Numbered from the stretch's first letter, positions 39,045 through 48,495 are shown. The stretch: DNA of 64,000 bases from Betaproteobacteria bacterium (GCA_016861105.1 BOKS01000005.1:62001-126000); one strand, 5' to 3'. Made by a program: numbers and translations. Notes: a model not told the origin generated them from the letters alone.

Positions 39045-40184
39045 ATGTCCGTCGACGAACCGACGACCGCGCTGCGGGTGGCGCCCGCGCCGTGGTGGCG
39101 CGTCCGCCGCAGCCTCGTCGTCGCGCTCGTCCTGTCGGTCGGCGTCCATCTCGCGCTCTCGCTCGTGCCGGACGATCTGCCGGCGGACGCCGATCCCGAG
39201 CCGCTGACCGCCTCGATCCGCGAGCTGCCGCCACCGCCTGCGCCGGTGGCGAAGGCGCCCGCGCCGCCCCGTCCCAAGCCCGCGCCGCGGCGCCCGCCGG
39301 CGCCCGCGCCGGCGCCGGCGACGCCCGAGCCGCTGCCCGAGCCGGTCGCCGAACCCGCCGCGCCCGACGAGACGCAGGTCGCGGACGCGACGGTGCCGGC
39401 CGAGGCGGAGGCGCCCGCCGAGCCCGAACCGCCGGCGGAGGCTTCGGCGGAGGCGATGGGACCGCCGGCGCCGGAGGCCCTTGTCGAGGAGGTGAGCGCG
39501 CCGCCGCAGGCCGTCGTCGAGGCCAAGGTGCTGCCGCCGCGCGTGGACCTCGCCTACAAGGTGTTCTACGCCGGCGGCTTCCACGTCGGCACCGCGACCT
39601 ACCGTTTCGAGCACCGCGACAACCGCTACACGATCTCGACCGTCGGCGAGGCGCGCGGGCTCGCCGCGCTGTTCGTGCGCGGGCGCGGCCGCGTCGAGAG
39701 CCGCGGCGTCATCACCGGCGAGGGCCTGCAGCCGATGACGCTGGAGGTCGACAAGTTCAACAAGCGCGGCCACGAGCGCGCCGAGTTCGACTGGGAGACC
39801 GGCGTCGCCACGCTGCACGACGACAAGGTCGAGCCGCTGGAACTGCCGACGTTCGACCCGCTGACGCTGATGTGGCAGTTCTATTTCCAGCCGCCCGAGG
39901 GCGCGGAGCACTCGTTCGCGCTCGCCACGACGCGGCGCGTGAACCGCGTCACCATCGCGCGCGTCCGCACCGAGACCGTCGAGTGGGGGGCCGGCGCGGT
40001 CGACACCGAGGTCTGGCACCGCACCAGCAGCGACGGCAGGACGGAAGCCTACGTCTGGCTGGCTCCGAGCCTGCGCTGGATCCCGGTCAAGCTGCGCGCC
40101 GAGCACGCGACGCGCGGCACCGTCGAGGCGGTGCTCGACGCGATCCGCGTCGACGAGCCGCTCGCCCGGGCGCCCGCGCAGTGA
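39045..40184 (+). CDS. DUF3108 protein with TonB-like Pro-rich spacer
   Basis: A 379-residue protein. A single N-terminal membrane anchor (residues about 20-40, LVVALVLSVGVHLALSLV) is followed by about 110 residues rich in Pro, Ala and Glu, like the periplasm-spanning part of TonB. The C-terminal 210 residues form a DUF3108 domain beginning DLAYKVFYAGGFHVGTATYR. DUF3108 proteins are periplasmic beta-type proteins of unknown function. The domain order suggests that the DUF3108 part is held away from the inner membrane. It follows purN closely and precedes an RNA methyltransferase, an order seen in betaproteobacteria. Confidence 0.85.
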   Translation: MSVDEPTTALRVAPAPWWRVRRSLVVALVLSVGVHLALSLVPDDLPADADPEPLTASIRELPPPPAPVAKAPAPPRPKPAPRRPPAPAPAPATPEPLPEPVAEPAAPDETQVADATVPAEAEAPAEPEPPAEASAEAMGPPAPEALVEEVSAPPQAVVEAKVLPPRVDLAYKVFYAGGFHVGTATYRFEHRDNRYTISTVGEARGLAALFVRGRGRVESRGVITGEGLQPMTLEVDKFNKRGHERAEFDWETGVATLHDDKVEPLELPTFDPLTLMWQFYFQPPEGAEHSFALATTRRVNRVTIARVRTETVEWGAGAVDTEVWHRTSSDGRTEAYVWLAPSLRWIPVKLRAEHATRGTVEAVLDAIRVDEPLARAPAQ

Positions 40185-40323
40185 GTGGCGAAGGCGCGCT
40201 CGGAGTCGCCCGCACCGTCCCCGCGCGAAGCATCGTCGCCGGACCGGGGGCGAGCGCGCGGGGGACGCGCACGAGCGCGGATGCACCGCGCCGCGCGCCC
40301 TGCCGTCGCGCCACGGCGCGCCC

Positions 40324-41574
40324 ATGATCCCCGCGAACCTGATCGGCGGCCTCGCCACCGCGATCGCGCGCGTGCGCCGCTTCGCGACGCCCGCGGACGC
40401 CGCGCTGCGCGCCTTCTTCCGCGAGCATCCGGCGATGGGACAGCGCGACCGCGCCTTCGTCGCCGAAGGAACGTTTGCCTACCTGCGGCGGCTGCGCTCG
40501 ATCGAGCAGCTGGCGGGCGAGCCGTCGCCGCGCAGGCTCGCGCTGGCCGTGTGCGTTCGCGAGCTCGGACACTCCGTTCGCGAGCTGGAGGGCGCGACGC
40601 GCGCGCACGAGCGTGCGTGGCTGGCGGACTTCAAGGCACGGCTCGGCGAACCGCTGGCGCCGGCGGTCGCGGCCGACCTTCCCGACTGGCTGTGGGAGCG
40701 GCTCGGACAGGCCTACGGCGAGGCACGCCGTGCAGCGCTCGCCGCGGCGCTCGTGCAGGCGGCGCCTTTCGACCTGCGCGTCAACGCGATGAAGGCGACG
40801 CGCGACGACGCGCTTGCCGCGCTCGCGGCCGACGGCTTCGCGGTCGCGCCCACGCCCTACGCACCGCTCGGGCTGCGCGTTCGCGGCCGGGCGCAGCTCG
40901 CCACGCACGCGTGGCTGCAGGACGGCCGGCTGGAGGTGCAGGACGAAGGCAGCCAGCTCGTCGCGCACCTGGTCGCGCCGCGGCGCTCCGACATGGTCGT
41001 CGACTTCTGCGCGGGCGCCGGCGGCAAGACGCTCGCGCTCGGCAGTCTCATGCGCTCGCAGGGCCGGCTGTACGCCTTCGACGTGGCCGGGAAGCGACTG
41101 GCGAAGCTCAAGCCCCGCCTCGCCCGCTCGGGGCTGTCGAACGTCCATCCGGAGCTGATCGCCGGCGAGCGCGACGCGCGCGTCAAGCGCCTCGCGGGCA
41201 AGGTCGACCGCGTGCTCGTCGACGCGCCGTGCACCGGCTTCGGCACGCTGCGCCGCAATCCCGACCTCAAGTGGCGCCACGGTCCGGAAGCGCTCGCCGA
41301 GCTCGCCGCGAAGCAGGCGTCGATCCTCGCGGCGGCCGCGACGCTGGTGAAGCCGGGCGGCCGCCTCGTCTACGCGACGTGCAGCCTCCTGCCCGACGAG
41401 AACGAGGCCGTCGTGCAGGACTTCCTCGACCGCCACCCCGCGTTCCGCACCGCCGACGCCGCGGCGGAGCTCGCGCGGCAGAGGATCCCGCTCGACACCG
41501 GCCCCACGCTCAAGGTCGCGCCGGACACGCACGGCTGCGACGGCTTCTTCGCCGCGATCCTGCAGCGCGACTGA
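40324..41574 (+). CDS. RsmB-type rRNA (cytosine-C5) methyltransferase
   Basis: A 416-residue m5C RNA methyltransferase of the RsmB/NOP2 family. The first 170 residues are helical and RsmB-like. The SAM site is FCAGAGGKTLALG. The general Cys is in DAPCTGFGTLRRNPDLKW and the catalytic nucleophile in YATCSLLPDENEAV. RsmB modifies C967 of 16S rRNA; RsmF-like or tRNA targets cannot be ruled out without phylogeny. The ATG at 40324 is the family start; 139 bases separate it from the preceding gene. Confidence 0.88.
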   Translation: MIPANLIGGLATAIARVRRFATPADAALRAFFREHPAMGQRDRAFVAEGTFAYLRRLRSIEQLAGEPSPRRLALAVCVRELGHSVRELEGATRAHERAWLADFKARLGEPLAPAVAADLPDWLWERLGQAYGEARRAALAAALVQAAPFDLRVNAMKATRDDALAALAADGFAVAPTPYAPLGLRVRGRAQLATHAWLQDGRLEVQDEGSQLVAHLVAPRRSDMVVDFCAGAGGKTLALGSLMRSQGRLYAFDVAGKRLAKLKPRLARSGLSNVHPELIAGERDARVKRLAGKVDRVLVDAPCTGFGTLRRNPDLKWRHGPEALAELAAKQASILAAAATLVKPGGRLVYATCSLLPDENEAVVQDFLDRHPAFRTADAAAELARQRIPLDTGPTLKVAPDTHGCDGFFAAILQRD

Positions 41575-41591
41575 CGCGCGCCACGACCACC

Positions 41592-42872
41592 ATGCTCGAC
41601 CGCATCGCCCTTCCCACGCTCGAGCGGCTGCTGTCGACGACGGCCGGCTGGGTCGAGCTCGGCATCGTGCTCGCCGCGTTCGTGGCGGGATGGCTCGCCG
41701 ACCGCGCGCTGATGAAGCGGCAGGCGCCGCCGCCGGCGTTCCTGCGCCTCGCCGGCGGCGTCGTCCGGATCGCGATGCCGCTGGCCGCCCTCGCGCTCCT
41801 CTTCGTCGCGCGCGTCGCCTGGAACCGCTACCAGCCGTCGCCGATCCTCGACCTCGGCATCGTGCTCGCGCTGGCGCTGGCCGCCATCCGGATGACGGTC
41901 TACACACTGCGCCGCCTGGTCCCGAACGTCGCGTGGCTGAAGCCGTGGGAGCGCACGGTGAGCTTCGTCGTCTGGACGATCGTCGCGCTCCACGTGCTCG
42001 GCATCGCGCCCGAGATCGCCGAGGAGCTGGAAGCGTACAAGCTGCCGCTCGGCAAGGGCGACACGACGCTGCTCACGATCGTCAAGGGCGCGGCGGCCGT
42101 GGTGGTGACGATCGCCGTGGCGCTGTGGCTGTCGGGCCTGCTCGAGCAGCGGTTGATGAAGACCGAGCTCGACCTCTCGCAGCGCGCGCTCGCGTCCAAG
42201 TTCGTGCGCGCGCTGCTGCTGGTGATCGGCGTGCTGGTCGCCCTGCAGGCGATGGGGCTCGACCTCACGATCCTCTCGGTGTTCGGCGGCGCGCTCGGCG
42301 TCGGCGTGGGCCTGGGCCTGCAGCGCCTGGCGGCGAACTACATCTCGGGCTACGTGATCCTGCTCGACCGCTCGATCCGGCTCGGCGACCTGATCAGCGT
42401 CGGCGACCGCCACGGCATCGTGACCAACGTCACGTCGCGCTACAGCGTCGTCCGCAGCCTCGACGGCGTCGAGGCGATCGTGCCCAACGAGACGCTGGTG
42501 ACCACCACGGTGCTCAACCACTCGTACTCGACGAAGGACGTGCGCGTCGGGCTGCAGGTGCAGGTGGCCTACGGCACGGACCTCGAGCGCGCCCTCGCGA
42601 TCCTGCGCGATGTCGCGCGCGAGCATCCGCGCGTCGAGGACGAGGAGGGCCGCCGCCCGAACGCCTTCGTCGTGCGCTTCGCCGACAGCGGGATCGACCT
42701 CGAGCTCGGCTTCTGGATCCGCGACCCCGAGGCCGGCCAGCTCGGCGTGAAGAGCGAGCTCAACCTCGCCATCTGGAAGGCGTTCGGCGCCGAGGGCATC
42801 GCGATCCCGTTCCCGCAGCGCGAGGTTCGCCTCGTCGGCGGTGCTCCGGCGCCGGGCGCGCCCGGCGGCTGA
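41592..42872 (+). CDS. Mechanosensitive ion channel, MscS family
   Basis: A 426-residue MscS-type channel. Five or so hydrophobic helices span residues 20-230. The pore-lining helix has the Gly/Ala pattern SVFGGALGVGVGLGLQ. The beta domain follows directly (SGYVILLDRSIRLGDLISVG, then VPNETLVTTTVLNHSYS). The cytoplasmic alpha/beta domain completes the chain. It opens under membrane tension to release solutes during hypo-osmotic shock. It starts 18 bases after the methyltransferase stop. The N-terminal helices are longer than in E. coli MscS (286 residues), placing it among the larger MscS homologues. Confidence 0.9.
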   Translation: MLDRIALPTLERLLSTTAGWVELGIVLAAFVAGWLADRALMKRQAPPPAFLRLAGGVVRIAMPLAALALLFVARVAWNRYQPSPILDLGIVLALALAAIRMTVYTLRRLVPNVAWLKPWERTVSFVVWTIVALHVLGIAPEIAEELEAYKLPLGKGDTTLLTIVKGAAAVVVTIAVALWLSGLLEQRLMKTELDLSQRALASKFVRALLLVIGVLVALQAMGLDLTILSVFGGALGVGVGLGLQRLAANYISGYVILLDRSIRLGDLISVGDRHGIVTNVTSRYSVVRSLDGVEAIVPNETLVTTTVLNHSYSTKDVRVGLQVQVAYGTDLERALAILRDVAREHPRVEDEEGRRPNAFVVRFADSGIDLELGFWIRDPEAGQLGVKSELNLAIWKAFGAEGIAIPFPQREVRLVGGAPAPGAPGG

Positions 42873-42971
42873 TCCGGACGCGGAGGCGGCGGAGGGGAGC
42901 GGCCCGGCGCCGCCCGCGCGGCACCTGGCGGGCTTCTTGCACCGCGTCATGGCGGCGGCGCCCCCCTCGCG

Positions 42972-42977
42972 TACAAT
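42972..42977 (+). promoter_or_regulatory. Probable desaturase -10 element
   Basis: TACAAT in GCGTACAATGCG, 47 bases before the desaturase ATG, in an otherwise very GC-rich 152-base gap. A -35 is not evident. AAGGAAATCA upstream of the ATG is a plausible ribosome site. Confidence 0.5.
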
Positions 42978-43024
42978 GCGCCAGCCGCGCGCTGTGGGCC
43001 GCGGCGATATCGACAAGGAAATCA

Positions 43025-44236
43025 ATGGATTACGATACGTTTGCCCTGCTGTCCCGCGGCCTGTTCGACCTCCCCTGGTGGGGCTACGTCGTGGTGACGC
43101 TGGCGCTGACGCACGTGACGATCGCGGCGGTCACGATCTACCTGCACCGCTGCCAGGCGCACCGCGGGCTGGACCTGCACCCGGCGGTCGCGCACTTCTT
43201 CCGCTTCTGGCTGTGGCTGACGACCGGAATGCTGACGAAGGAGTGGGTCGCGATCCACCGCAAGCACCACGCGAAGGTCGAGACCGAGGACGACCCGCAC
43301 AGCCCGATGACGCGCGGCATCGAGACGGTGATGTGGAAGGGCGCCGAGCTCTACCGCAGCGAGGCGCGCAACGCCGAGACGCTCGCCAAGTACGGCCTGG
43401 GCACGCCCGACGACTGGCTGGAACGCAACGTCTACTCGCGCCACTCGTGGCAGGGCGTGGGTTTGATGCTGGCGGTGAACCTGGTCCTCTTCGGGCCGAT
43501 CGGCGCGACGATCTGGGCGGTCCAGATGGCGTGGATCCCGTTCTGGGCCGCCGGCGTGGTCAACGGCATCGGCCACTACTGGGGCTACCGCAACTTCGCC
43601 AGCGGCGACACGTCGACGAACATCGTGCCCTGGGGCCTGCTGATCGGGGGCGAGGAGCTGCACAACAACCACCACGCCTACGGCAGCTCGGCGAAGTTCA
43701 GCTCGCGCTGGTGGGAGATCGACCTCGGCTGGGGCTACATCCGCCTGCTGTCGATGCTGAGGCTCGCGACGGTGCGCAAGGTCGCGCCGAAGCTCCAGGT
43801 CGCCCACGCCAAGTCCGCGCCCGACCTCGCCACGCTGCACGCCGTCATCACGCATCGCTATGCGGTGGCGACGAGCTACGCCCGCTCGCTCAAGGCGACG
43901 TGCGCCGCCGAGATCAAGGCGCTGCGCGCGCGCGTGCGCAGCGGCGAGCTCGCCGGCATCGAGGTCCCGAGCGTGCGACGCCTGAAGGGCTGGCTGTCGG
44001 CCGAACCCGCGGCGCTCAAGCCTGCCGAGCGGGCGAGCCTCGCGCGGGCGCTCGCGGCGAGCAGCGCGCTCGCGACGATCTACGCGATGCGCGAGGAGCT
44101 CTCCGCCCTGTGGTCGCGGTCGACCGAGTCGTCCGAGCAGCTGCTCGCGCGCCTGCAGGCGTGGTGCCACCAGGCCGAGCGCTCCGGCATCGAGTCGCTG
44201 GCGAACTTCTCGTTCACGCTGCGGCGCTACGCCTGA
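43025..44236 (+). CDS. Acyl-CoA/fatty acid desaturase with C-terminal helical extension
   Basis: A 403-residue membrane desaturase. The three histidine boxes of the di-iron centre are HRCQAH (about residue 40), HRKHH (about 79) and HNNHH. Hydrophobic helices flank them. It introduces a double bond into fatty acyl chains, usually delta-9, adjusting membrane fluidity. The last 130 residues, after KLQVAHAKSAP, are a hydrophilic helical region (KATCAAEIKALRARVRSGEL and similar) that is not part of the minimal desaturase fold. Its role is unknown. Confidence 0.9.
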   Translation: MDYDTFALLSRGLFDLPWWGYVVVTLALTHVTIAAVTIYLHRCQAHRGLDLHPAVAHFFRFWLWLTTGMLTKEWVAIHRKHHAKVETEDDPHSPMTRGIETVMWKGAELYRSEARNAETLAKYGLGTPDDWLERNVYSRHSWQGVGLMLAVNLVLFGPIGATIWAVQMAWIPFWAAGVVNGIGHYWGYRNFASGDTSTNIVPWGLLIGGEELHNNHHAYGSSAKFSSRWWEIDLGWGYIRLLSMLRLATVRKVAPKLQVAHAKSAPDLATLHAVITHRYAVATSYARSLKATCAAEIKALRARVRSGELAGIEVPSVRRLKGWLSAEPAALKPAERASLARALAASSALATIYAMREELSALWSRSTESSEQLLARLQAWCHQAERSGIESLANFSFTLRRYA

Positions 44237-44363
44237 CCCCCCTCCGCCCGACGCCCGACGGCCGCCGCGCGGTCGACGCGCGGCCTCGCTGGCGCCGGGG
44301 GCGACCGATCCCCGCGAGACGGTCCCCGCCGTCGCCCGACCTGCACGAGGAGGTGGAACGACG

Positions 44364-44684
44364 ATGGCGATCGACTGGAACGCGTGGGAGCAGCTGCACG
44401 CGTCGCTCGACTACGCGTGGGACCGCATGCAGAGCCTGGATCCGCTCGGCAACGGCGCCGACAGGGAGGAGTACGCGTCGCTGGTCGGTGCTGCGGAGCG
44501 GCTGGCGGATCGGCTCGTCCAGATGGCGGGCGCCGACGTTCCGACGCTGGACACGCCGGCGGCTCGCGCCCGGTGGGCCGCTGCGACGCGCAAGGCGTCG
44601 GCTACCCGGGAGCTAATCGTCGCGCACGCGCAAGGGCTGCGGCGTCGCCTCGAGGACGTCGAGAGCGGCCTTGCCGACGCGTGA
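44364..44684 (+). CDS. Small helical protein of unknown function
   Basis: A 106-residue acidic, Ala-rich, mostly helical soluble protein without Cys or a signal peptide (starts MAIDWNAWEQLHASLDYAWD). GAGGAGGT ten bases before the ATG is a strong ribosome site, which supports expression. I do not recognise a family. The hydrolase frame begins with a TTG that overlaps its last 14 bases; a dispersed repeat lies 53 bases after its stop. Confidence 0.6.
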   Translation: MAIDWNAWEQLHASLDYAWDRMQSLDPLGNGADREEYASLVGAAERLADRLVQMAGADVPTLDTPAARARWAAATRKASATRELIVAHAQGLRRRLEDVESGLADA

Positions 44685-46080
44685 GGCACGGCGCACGAAG
44701 GACGACGGCTGGCTGCCCCGCGTCGGCCGGCCACCGCCGAAGCGCGAAGGGCCGCCCCGGGCGCGCCTCGCCCCGGAGCGCGCCAGCGCGGGCAGTCCCG
44801 TGATCGCGCCGGCGGGGGATTCGCAGCGCGACGCCGGGGAAGTGCGCGTGCCGTGGTCCGATCTGCGCGGCGTGAGCCTGCTGGTCCACGATGCCGTGGT
44901 CGGCATCACCGATCTGGTCGAGTCGATGCACGGGACGATCCAGCGCGTTCCCCCGATCACGGGCGTGCATCGGGGGGGCCGGACGCGCGGCATCACCGGC
45001 CTCGTCTACCGGTCCGTGCGCGGCGTGACCCGCCTCGTCGGTGCCGGCGTGGACGGACTGCTGCGCGCTGCAAGCCACGGCAGCGCTCCGCACGAGCGTC
45101 CGGACCGCTCGCTAGCGTTCGTGGCCGCGCTGAATGGGGTGCTCGGCGATCGGCTGGAGGCCTCCGGCAATCCGCTCGCGCTCGCCATGACGCTGCTGCA
45201 CCGTGGCGCCGCGCTCGATCCGACACCGGCCGGCGTGGCCGCCGCGTTTCGCGTGCCGCCGCCGAGCGTGGTCGTGCTCGTCCACGGCCTGTGCATGAGC
45301 GATCGCCAGTGGACGCGCCAGGGGCACGATCACGGGGTCGCGCTGCAGCACGATCTCGGGTGCGAGCCCCTGTACGTTCGCTACAACACCGGTCGCTCGA
45401 TCGCGGCGAACGGGCGCGATCTCGCCGCTCTCCTCGACCGCCTGTGGCGGGCGTGGCCGGGGGCAGCGCCGCGCCTCGCCATCGTGGCCCACAGCTTGGG
45501 CGGGCTCGTGGCGCGCAGCGCGTGCGCCGAGGCGGACGCGGCCGGCCAGGCGTGGCGCCCGCATTTGCGCGCGCTGGTCTTCCTCGGCACCCCGCATCAC
45601 GGTGCGCCGCTCGAACGCGCCGGCCGCCGCCTGGAGACGGTGCTCGCGCTGAGTCCCTATCTCGCGCCGTTCGGGCGCCTCGGTGCGGTGCGCAGCGCCG
45701 GCATCCACGACCTGGCGCACGGCGCAGCGCCGGTGCCTCTGCCCGCCGGCGTCCGCTGCCACGCGATCGCGGCCACCACGCAGCGCGGTCCGTCGTCGCA
45801 CGGCCTGCGCGGCGATGGACTCGTGCCGGTCGCGAGCGCGCTGGGGCGGCAGCGCGATGCGGGGCAACCCCTCGCGTTCCGCGCGCGCGACACGCGGATC
45901 AGCTACGGCACGGGGCACCTCGACCTGCTCGGCCCCCGCGTCTACCCGGCGATCCGCGCGTGGATGGAGCAAGCGTACGCGCGCCCGCGCCCCGCTCGCA
46001 GCGTCGCGGCCGCGTCATCCACAGTTTCTGTGGATGAGCCGCGGTCCACCGGGCCAGGTTGCGCGGCGGGCGCGGCCTGA
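44671..46080 (+). CDS. Alpha/beta hydrolase (PGAP1/lipase-like), start uncertain
   Basis: Up to 469 residues. An N-terminal region of about 130 residues (LLVHDAVVGITDLVES and GLVYRSVRGVTRLVGAG) precedes an alpha/beta hydrolase domain. The oxyanion strand is VVVLVHGLCMSDRQW. The nucleophile elbow is AHSLGG. The acid is probably in GDGLVPVASA and the His in YGTGHLDLLG. It is a likely esterase or lipase; the substrate is unknown. The longest frame starts at TTG 44671, but its early codons fall inside a dispersed repeat. GTG 44848 with GGGGAA upstream (410 residues) may be the real start. Confidence 0.75.
   Translation: MPTREARRTKDDGWLPRVGRPPPKREGPPRARLAPERASAGSPVIAPAGDSQRDAGEVRVPWSDLRGVSLLVHDAVVGITDLVESMHGTIQRVPPITGVHRGGRTRGITGLVYRSVRGVTRLVGAGVDGLLRAASHGSAPHERPDRSLAFVAALNGVLGDRLEASGNPLALAMTLLHRGAALDPTPAGVAAAFRVPPPSVVVLVHGLCMSDRQWTRQGHDHGVALQHDLGCEPLYVRYNTGRSIAANGRDLAALLDRLWRAWPGAAPRLAIVAHSLGGLVARSACAEADAAGQAWRPHLRALVFLGTPHHGAPLERAGRRLETVLALSPYLAPFGRLGAVRSAGIHDLAHGAAPVPLPAGVRCHAIAATTQRGPSSHGLRGDGLVPVASALGRQRDAGQPLAFRARDTRISYGTGHLDLLGPRVYPAIRAWMEQAYARPRPARSVAAASSTVSVDEPRSTGPGCAAGAA
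44738..44793 (+). repeat. Dispersed 56-bp repeat, copy 1
   Basis: Begins CGAAGCGCGAAGGGCCGCCC and ends CGGAGCGCGCCAGCGCGGGC. A nearly identical copy in the opposite orientation lies at 50899-50954. The two copies are about 6.1 kb apart and enclose the hydrolase and most of the copper cluster. Copy 1 lies within the longest hydrolase frame, where it would encode KREGPPRARLAPERASAG. Confidence 0.75.
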
Positions 46081-46235
46081 ACTGGACTGCCTCGAACGTG
46101 GGCAGCGATTGCGCCGCCCGGAGTCCGCGCACAGGAGGCCGGGGCGTCGTCGCGCCGGCAAAGGCGCGGCCGAAGTTACCACCGCAATTGCACCTGCGAG
46201 CGCCGGCGGCGCTCCGGTCCGGCCCGCGGCAGGCG

Positions 46236-46583
46236 TCAGCGCATCGGCTCGATGGCGGTGACAGTGTACTGGCCGCCGACCTTGTCGGCCTTGAAGCGGA
46301 CCTTGTCGCCGGCCTTGAGCCCGTCGAGCCACGTCGGCTCGACCACGCCGAACACCATCGTCATGTTGCCCATTCCCAGGTTCGGGATGGGCCCGTGGCG
46401 GAGCGTGACCTTCTTCGCGTCCTTGTCCACGCGACGGACCTCGGCCTCGCTGAAGTCGGCTCCCGCGCCCGGGGCGGCCGCCGGAGCGGCGTGGTGGGCG
46501 TGGCCGGAACCCGCGGTGCCCTGAGCGGCGGCCGGGCCGGCGGCGAGAAGCGCCGCGGCGGCCAGGATGGCTGCTAGCTGCAT
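46236..46583 (-). CDS. Periplasmic copper-binding protein, CusF family
   Basis: A 115-residue exported protein: signal peptide MQLAAILAAAALLAAGPAAA, a His-rich linker (GHAHHAAPAAA), then a CusF-like small barrel. Its metal-site residues are in LRHGPIPNLGMGNMTMVF (the His, Met and Met ligand pattern) and it ends in GQYTVTAIEP. CusF binds Cu(I) or Ag(I) in the periplasm and feeds an efflux pump. It is last in a leftward copper cluster. I chose ATG 46583 because it begins the signal peptide. Confidence 0.88.
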   Translation of the reverse strand: MQLAAILAAAALLAAGPAAAQGTAGSGHAHHAAPAAAPGAGADFSEAEVRRVDKDAKKVTLRHGPIPNLGMGNMTMVFGVVEPTWLDGLKAGDKVRFKADKVGGQYTVTAIEPMR

Positions 46584-46618
46584 GGTCTTCGCTCCTTTCG
46601 CTACGCGCACGCTGCGCG

Positions 46619-47107
46619 TCATTCGACGATGATCCTGCCCTTCATTCCCGCCTCGTAGTGGCCCCCGACCAGGCAGGCGAAGTGAAACTCGCCGGCGCGA
46701 TTGAACGTCCACACGAGGTCGCCGGCCTCCCCGGGCTGCACGTGCACCATGTGCGGCTCGTCGTGCTCCATGTCGGGGAACTTGCGCATCAGGTCGGCGT
46801 GCTTCCTCAGCTCGTCTTCGGTTCCAAGCACCAGTTCGTGCAGGAGCCTGCCCTCGTTGCGCACGATGAAGCGCACGGTCTCCCCCTTGCGCACCTTGAG
46901 GACGCTGGGCAGGAAGTGCATCGCGTCGCTCATCGCGACCTTCAAGGTCCGTGTCGCCTTCCGCGGGTCGCCCGCGATCCCGAACGGCTGCTGCTCGGCG
47001 CGGGCGGGGTCGAACGTCCTCGCCGGGTGCTTCTCGTCTCCGTGGGCGTGCGAGGCGCCCGCGGAGACGAGCAGCGCCCCGGCAAAGGCGGCGGTCAGTG
47101 CATGCAT
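46619..47107 (-). CDS. Exported cupredoxin (plastocyanin/azurin-like copper protein)
   Basis: A 162-residue periplasmic cupredoxin with a signal peptide ending ASHAHG. The type 1 copper ligands are visible: His in RLLHELVLG, then Cys, His and Met in HFACLVGGHYEAGM. An extra acidic Met/His segment (KFPDMEHDEPHMVHV) could hold more copper. It probably carries electrons or copper to the neighbouring multicopper oxidase. It is 13 bases downstream of that gene, so the two are co-transcribed. Confidence 0.88.
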   Translation of the reverse strand: MHALTAAFAGALLVSAGASHAHGDEKHPARTFDPARAEQQPFGIAGDPRKATRTLKVAMSDAMHFLPSVLKVRKGETVRFIVRNEGRLLHELVLGTEDELRKHADLMRKFPDMEHDEPHMVHVQPGEAGDLVWTFNRAGEFHFACLVGGHYEAGMKGRIIVE

Positions 47108-47120
47108 CGTCGGCTCTCCT

Positions 47121-48485
47121 TCAGTGGTGGTGCCCGTCGGGCTTGCGAACCTTCAAAGTCCTGCCGTCCGGCGCACCCGCCGCCGCCTGCGGCGGAGGCG
47201 GCAGGTCGCCGGTCCACTCGAACGCCTGCGTCCCCTTCGGGTGGGTGTACCAGCCGGGGACCGTGTAGTCGCCGGGCTTCTGGTCGTCGCGGATCTTGAC
47301 CACGGTGAACATGCCGCCCATCTCGAGCGCGCCGAACGGCCCGGCGCCGGTCATCATCGGCAGCGTGTTGTCGGGCAGCGGCATCTCCATCTCGCCCATG
47401 TCCGCCATGCCGCGCTCGCCCATCACCATGTAGTCGGGGATCAGCCGGCTGATGCGCTCGGCGACGCCGCGGTGGTCGACGCCGATCAGCGTGGGGACGT
47501 CGTGCCCCATCGCGTTCATCGTGTGGTGCGACTTGTGGCAGTGGAAGGCCCAGTCGCCGGCGATCGCGTCGAACTCGATCGCCCGCATCTGGCCGACGGC
47601 GACGTCGGTCGTCACCTCCGGCCATCGCGCCGATTTCGGCACCCAGCCGCCGTCGGTGCCGGTCACCTCGAACTCGTGCCCGTGCAGGTGGATCGGGTGG
47701 CTGGTCATCGTCAGGTTGCCGAAGCGGATGCGCACCCGCTCGCCCGTGCGCGCGACCATGTGGTCGATGCCGGGGAACACGCGGCTGTTCCAGCTCCACA
47801 GGTTGAAGTCGAGCATCGTGTTGATGCGCGGGGTGTAGCTGCCCGGGTCGATGTCGTAGGCGTTGATGATGAACACGTAGTCGCGGTCGACACGATACTT
47901 CCTCGGATCCTTGGGATGCACGATGAACATGCCCATCATCCCCATCGCCATCTGCACCATCTCGTCGGCGTGGGGGTGGTACATGAACGTGCCGCTCTTG
48001 GTGAGCTCGAACTCGTAGACGTAGGTCTTGCCGGGCGGGATCTGCGGCTGCGTCAGCCCACCGACGCCATCCATGCCCGACGGGAGCAGGATCCCGTGCC
48101 AGTGGATCGTCGTGTGCTCGGGCAGCTTGTTGGTGACGAAGATGCGGACGCGGTCGCCCTCGACCGCCTCGATCGTCGGCCCGGGACTCTGGCCGTTGTA
48201 ACCCCAGAGGTTCGCCTTCATGCCGGGCGCCATCTCCCGCACCACCGGCTCGGCCACGAGATGGAACTCCTTGACGCCCGCGTTCATCCGCCACGGCAGC
48301 GTCCAGCCGTTCACCGTGACCACGGGGTTGTAGGGACGCCCGGCGGACGGTACGAGCGGCGGCTGGGTGGCCGGCGACGCCTGCACCGGCGCCTCCGGCA
48401 GCGAAGCTGCGCCCGCCCGGCTCACCGCCGCTGCGCCGAGCATCGCGGCGCCGGCACCCCTGAGGAACGTTCTGCGTGGGTTCAT
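47121..48485 (-). CDS. Multicopper oxidase (copper tolerance, CopA/CumA-like)
   Basis: A 454-residue exported oxidase. The N-terminus NPRRTFLRGAGAAMLGAAA is a twin-arginine-type signal (RRTFLRG). The four copper motifs are TIHWHGILLP, MYHPHADEM, HPIHLHGHEF and HCHKSHHTMNAM, which give type 1, 2 and 3 sites. It probably oxidises Cu(I) to the less toxic Cu(II) in the periplasm. It follows the TolC-type gene with overlapping or adjacent expression signals. The domain arrangement fits the two/three-domain laccase-like family. Confidence 0.92.
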   Translation of the reverse strand: MNPRRTFLRGAGAAMLGAAAVSRAGAASLPEAPVQASPATQPPLVPSAGRPYNPVVTVNGWTLPWRMNAGVKEFHLVAEPVVREMAPGMKANLWGYNGQSPGPTIEAVEGDRVRIFVTNKLPEHTTIHWHGILLPSGMDGVGGLTQPQIPPGKTYVYEFELTKSGTFMYHPHADEMVQMAMGMMGMFIVHPKDPRKYRVDRDYVFIINAYDIDPGSYTPRINTMLDFNLWSWNSRVFPGIDHMVARTGERVRIRFGNLTMTSHPIHLHGHEFEVTGTDGGWVPKSARWPEVTTDVAVGQMRAIEFDAIAGDWAFHCHKSHHTMNAMGHDVPTLIGVDHRGVAERISRLIPDYMVMGERGMADMGEMEMPLPDNTLPMMTGAGPFGALEMGGMFTVVKIRDDQKPGDYTVPGWYTHPKGTQAFEWTGDLPPPPQAAAGAPDGRTLKVRKPDGHHH

Positions 48486-48495
48486 CGCGCTCTCC

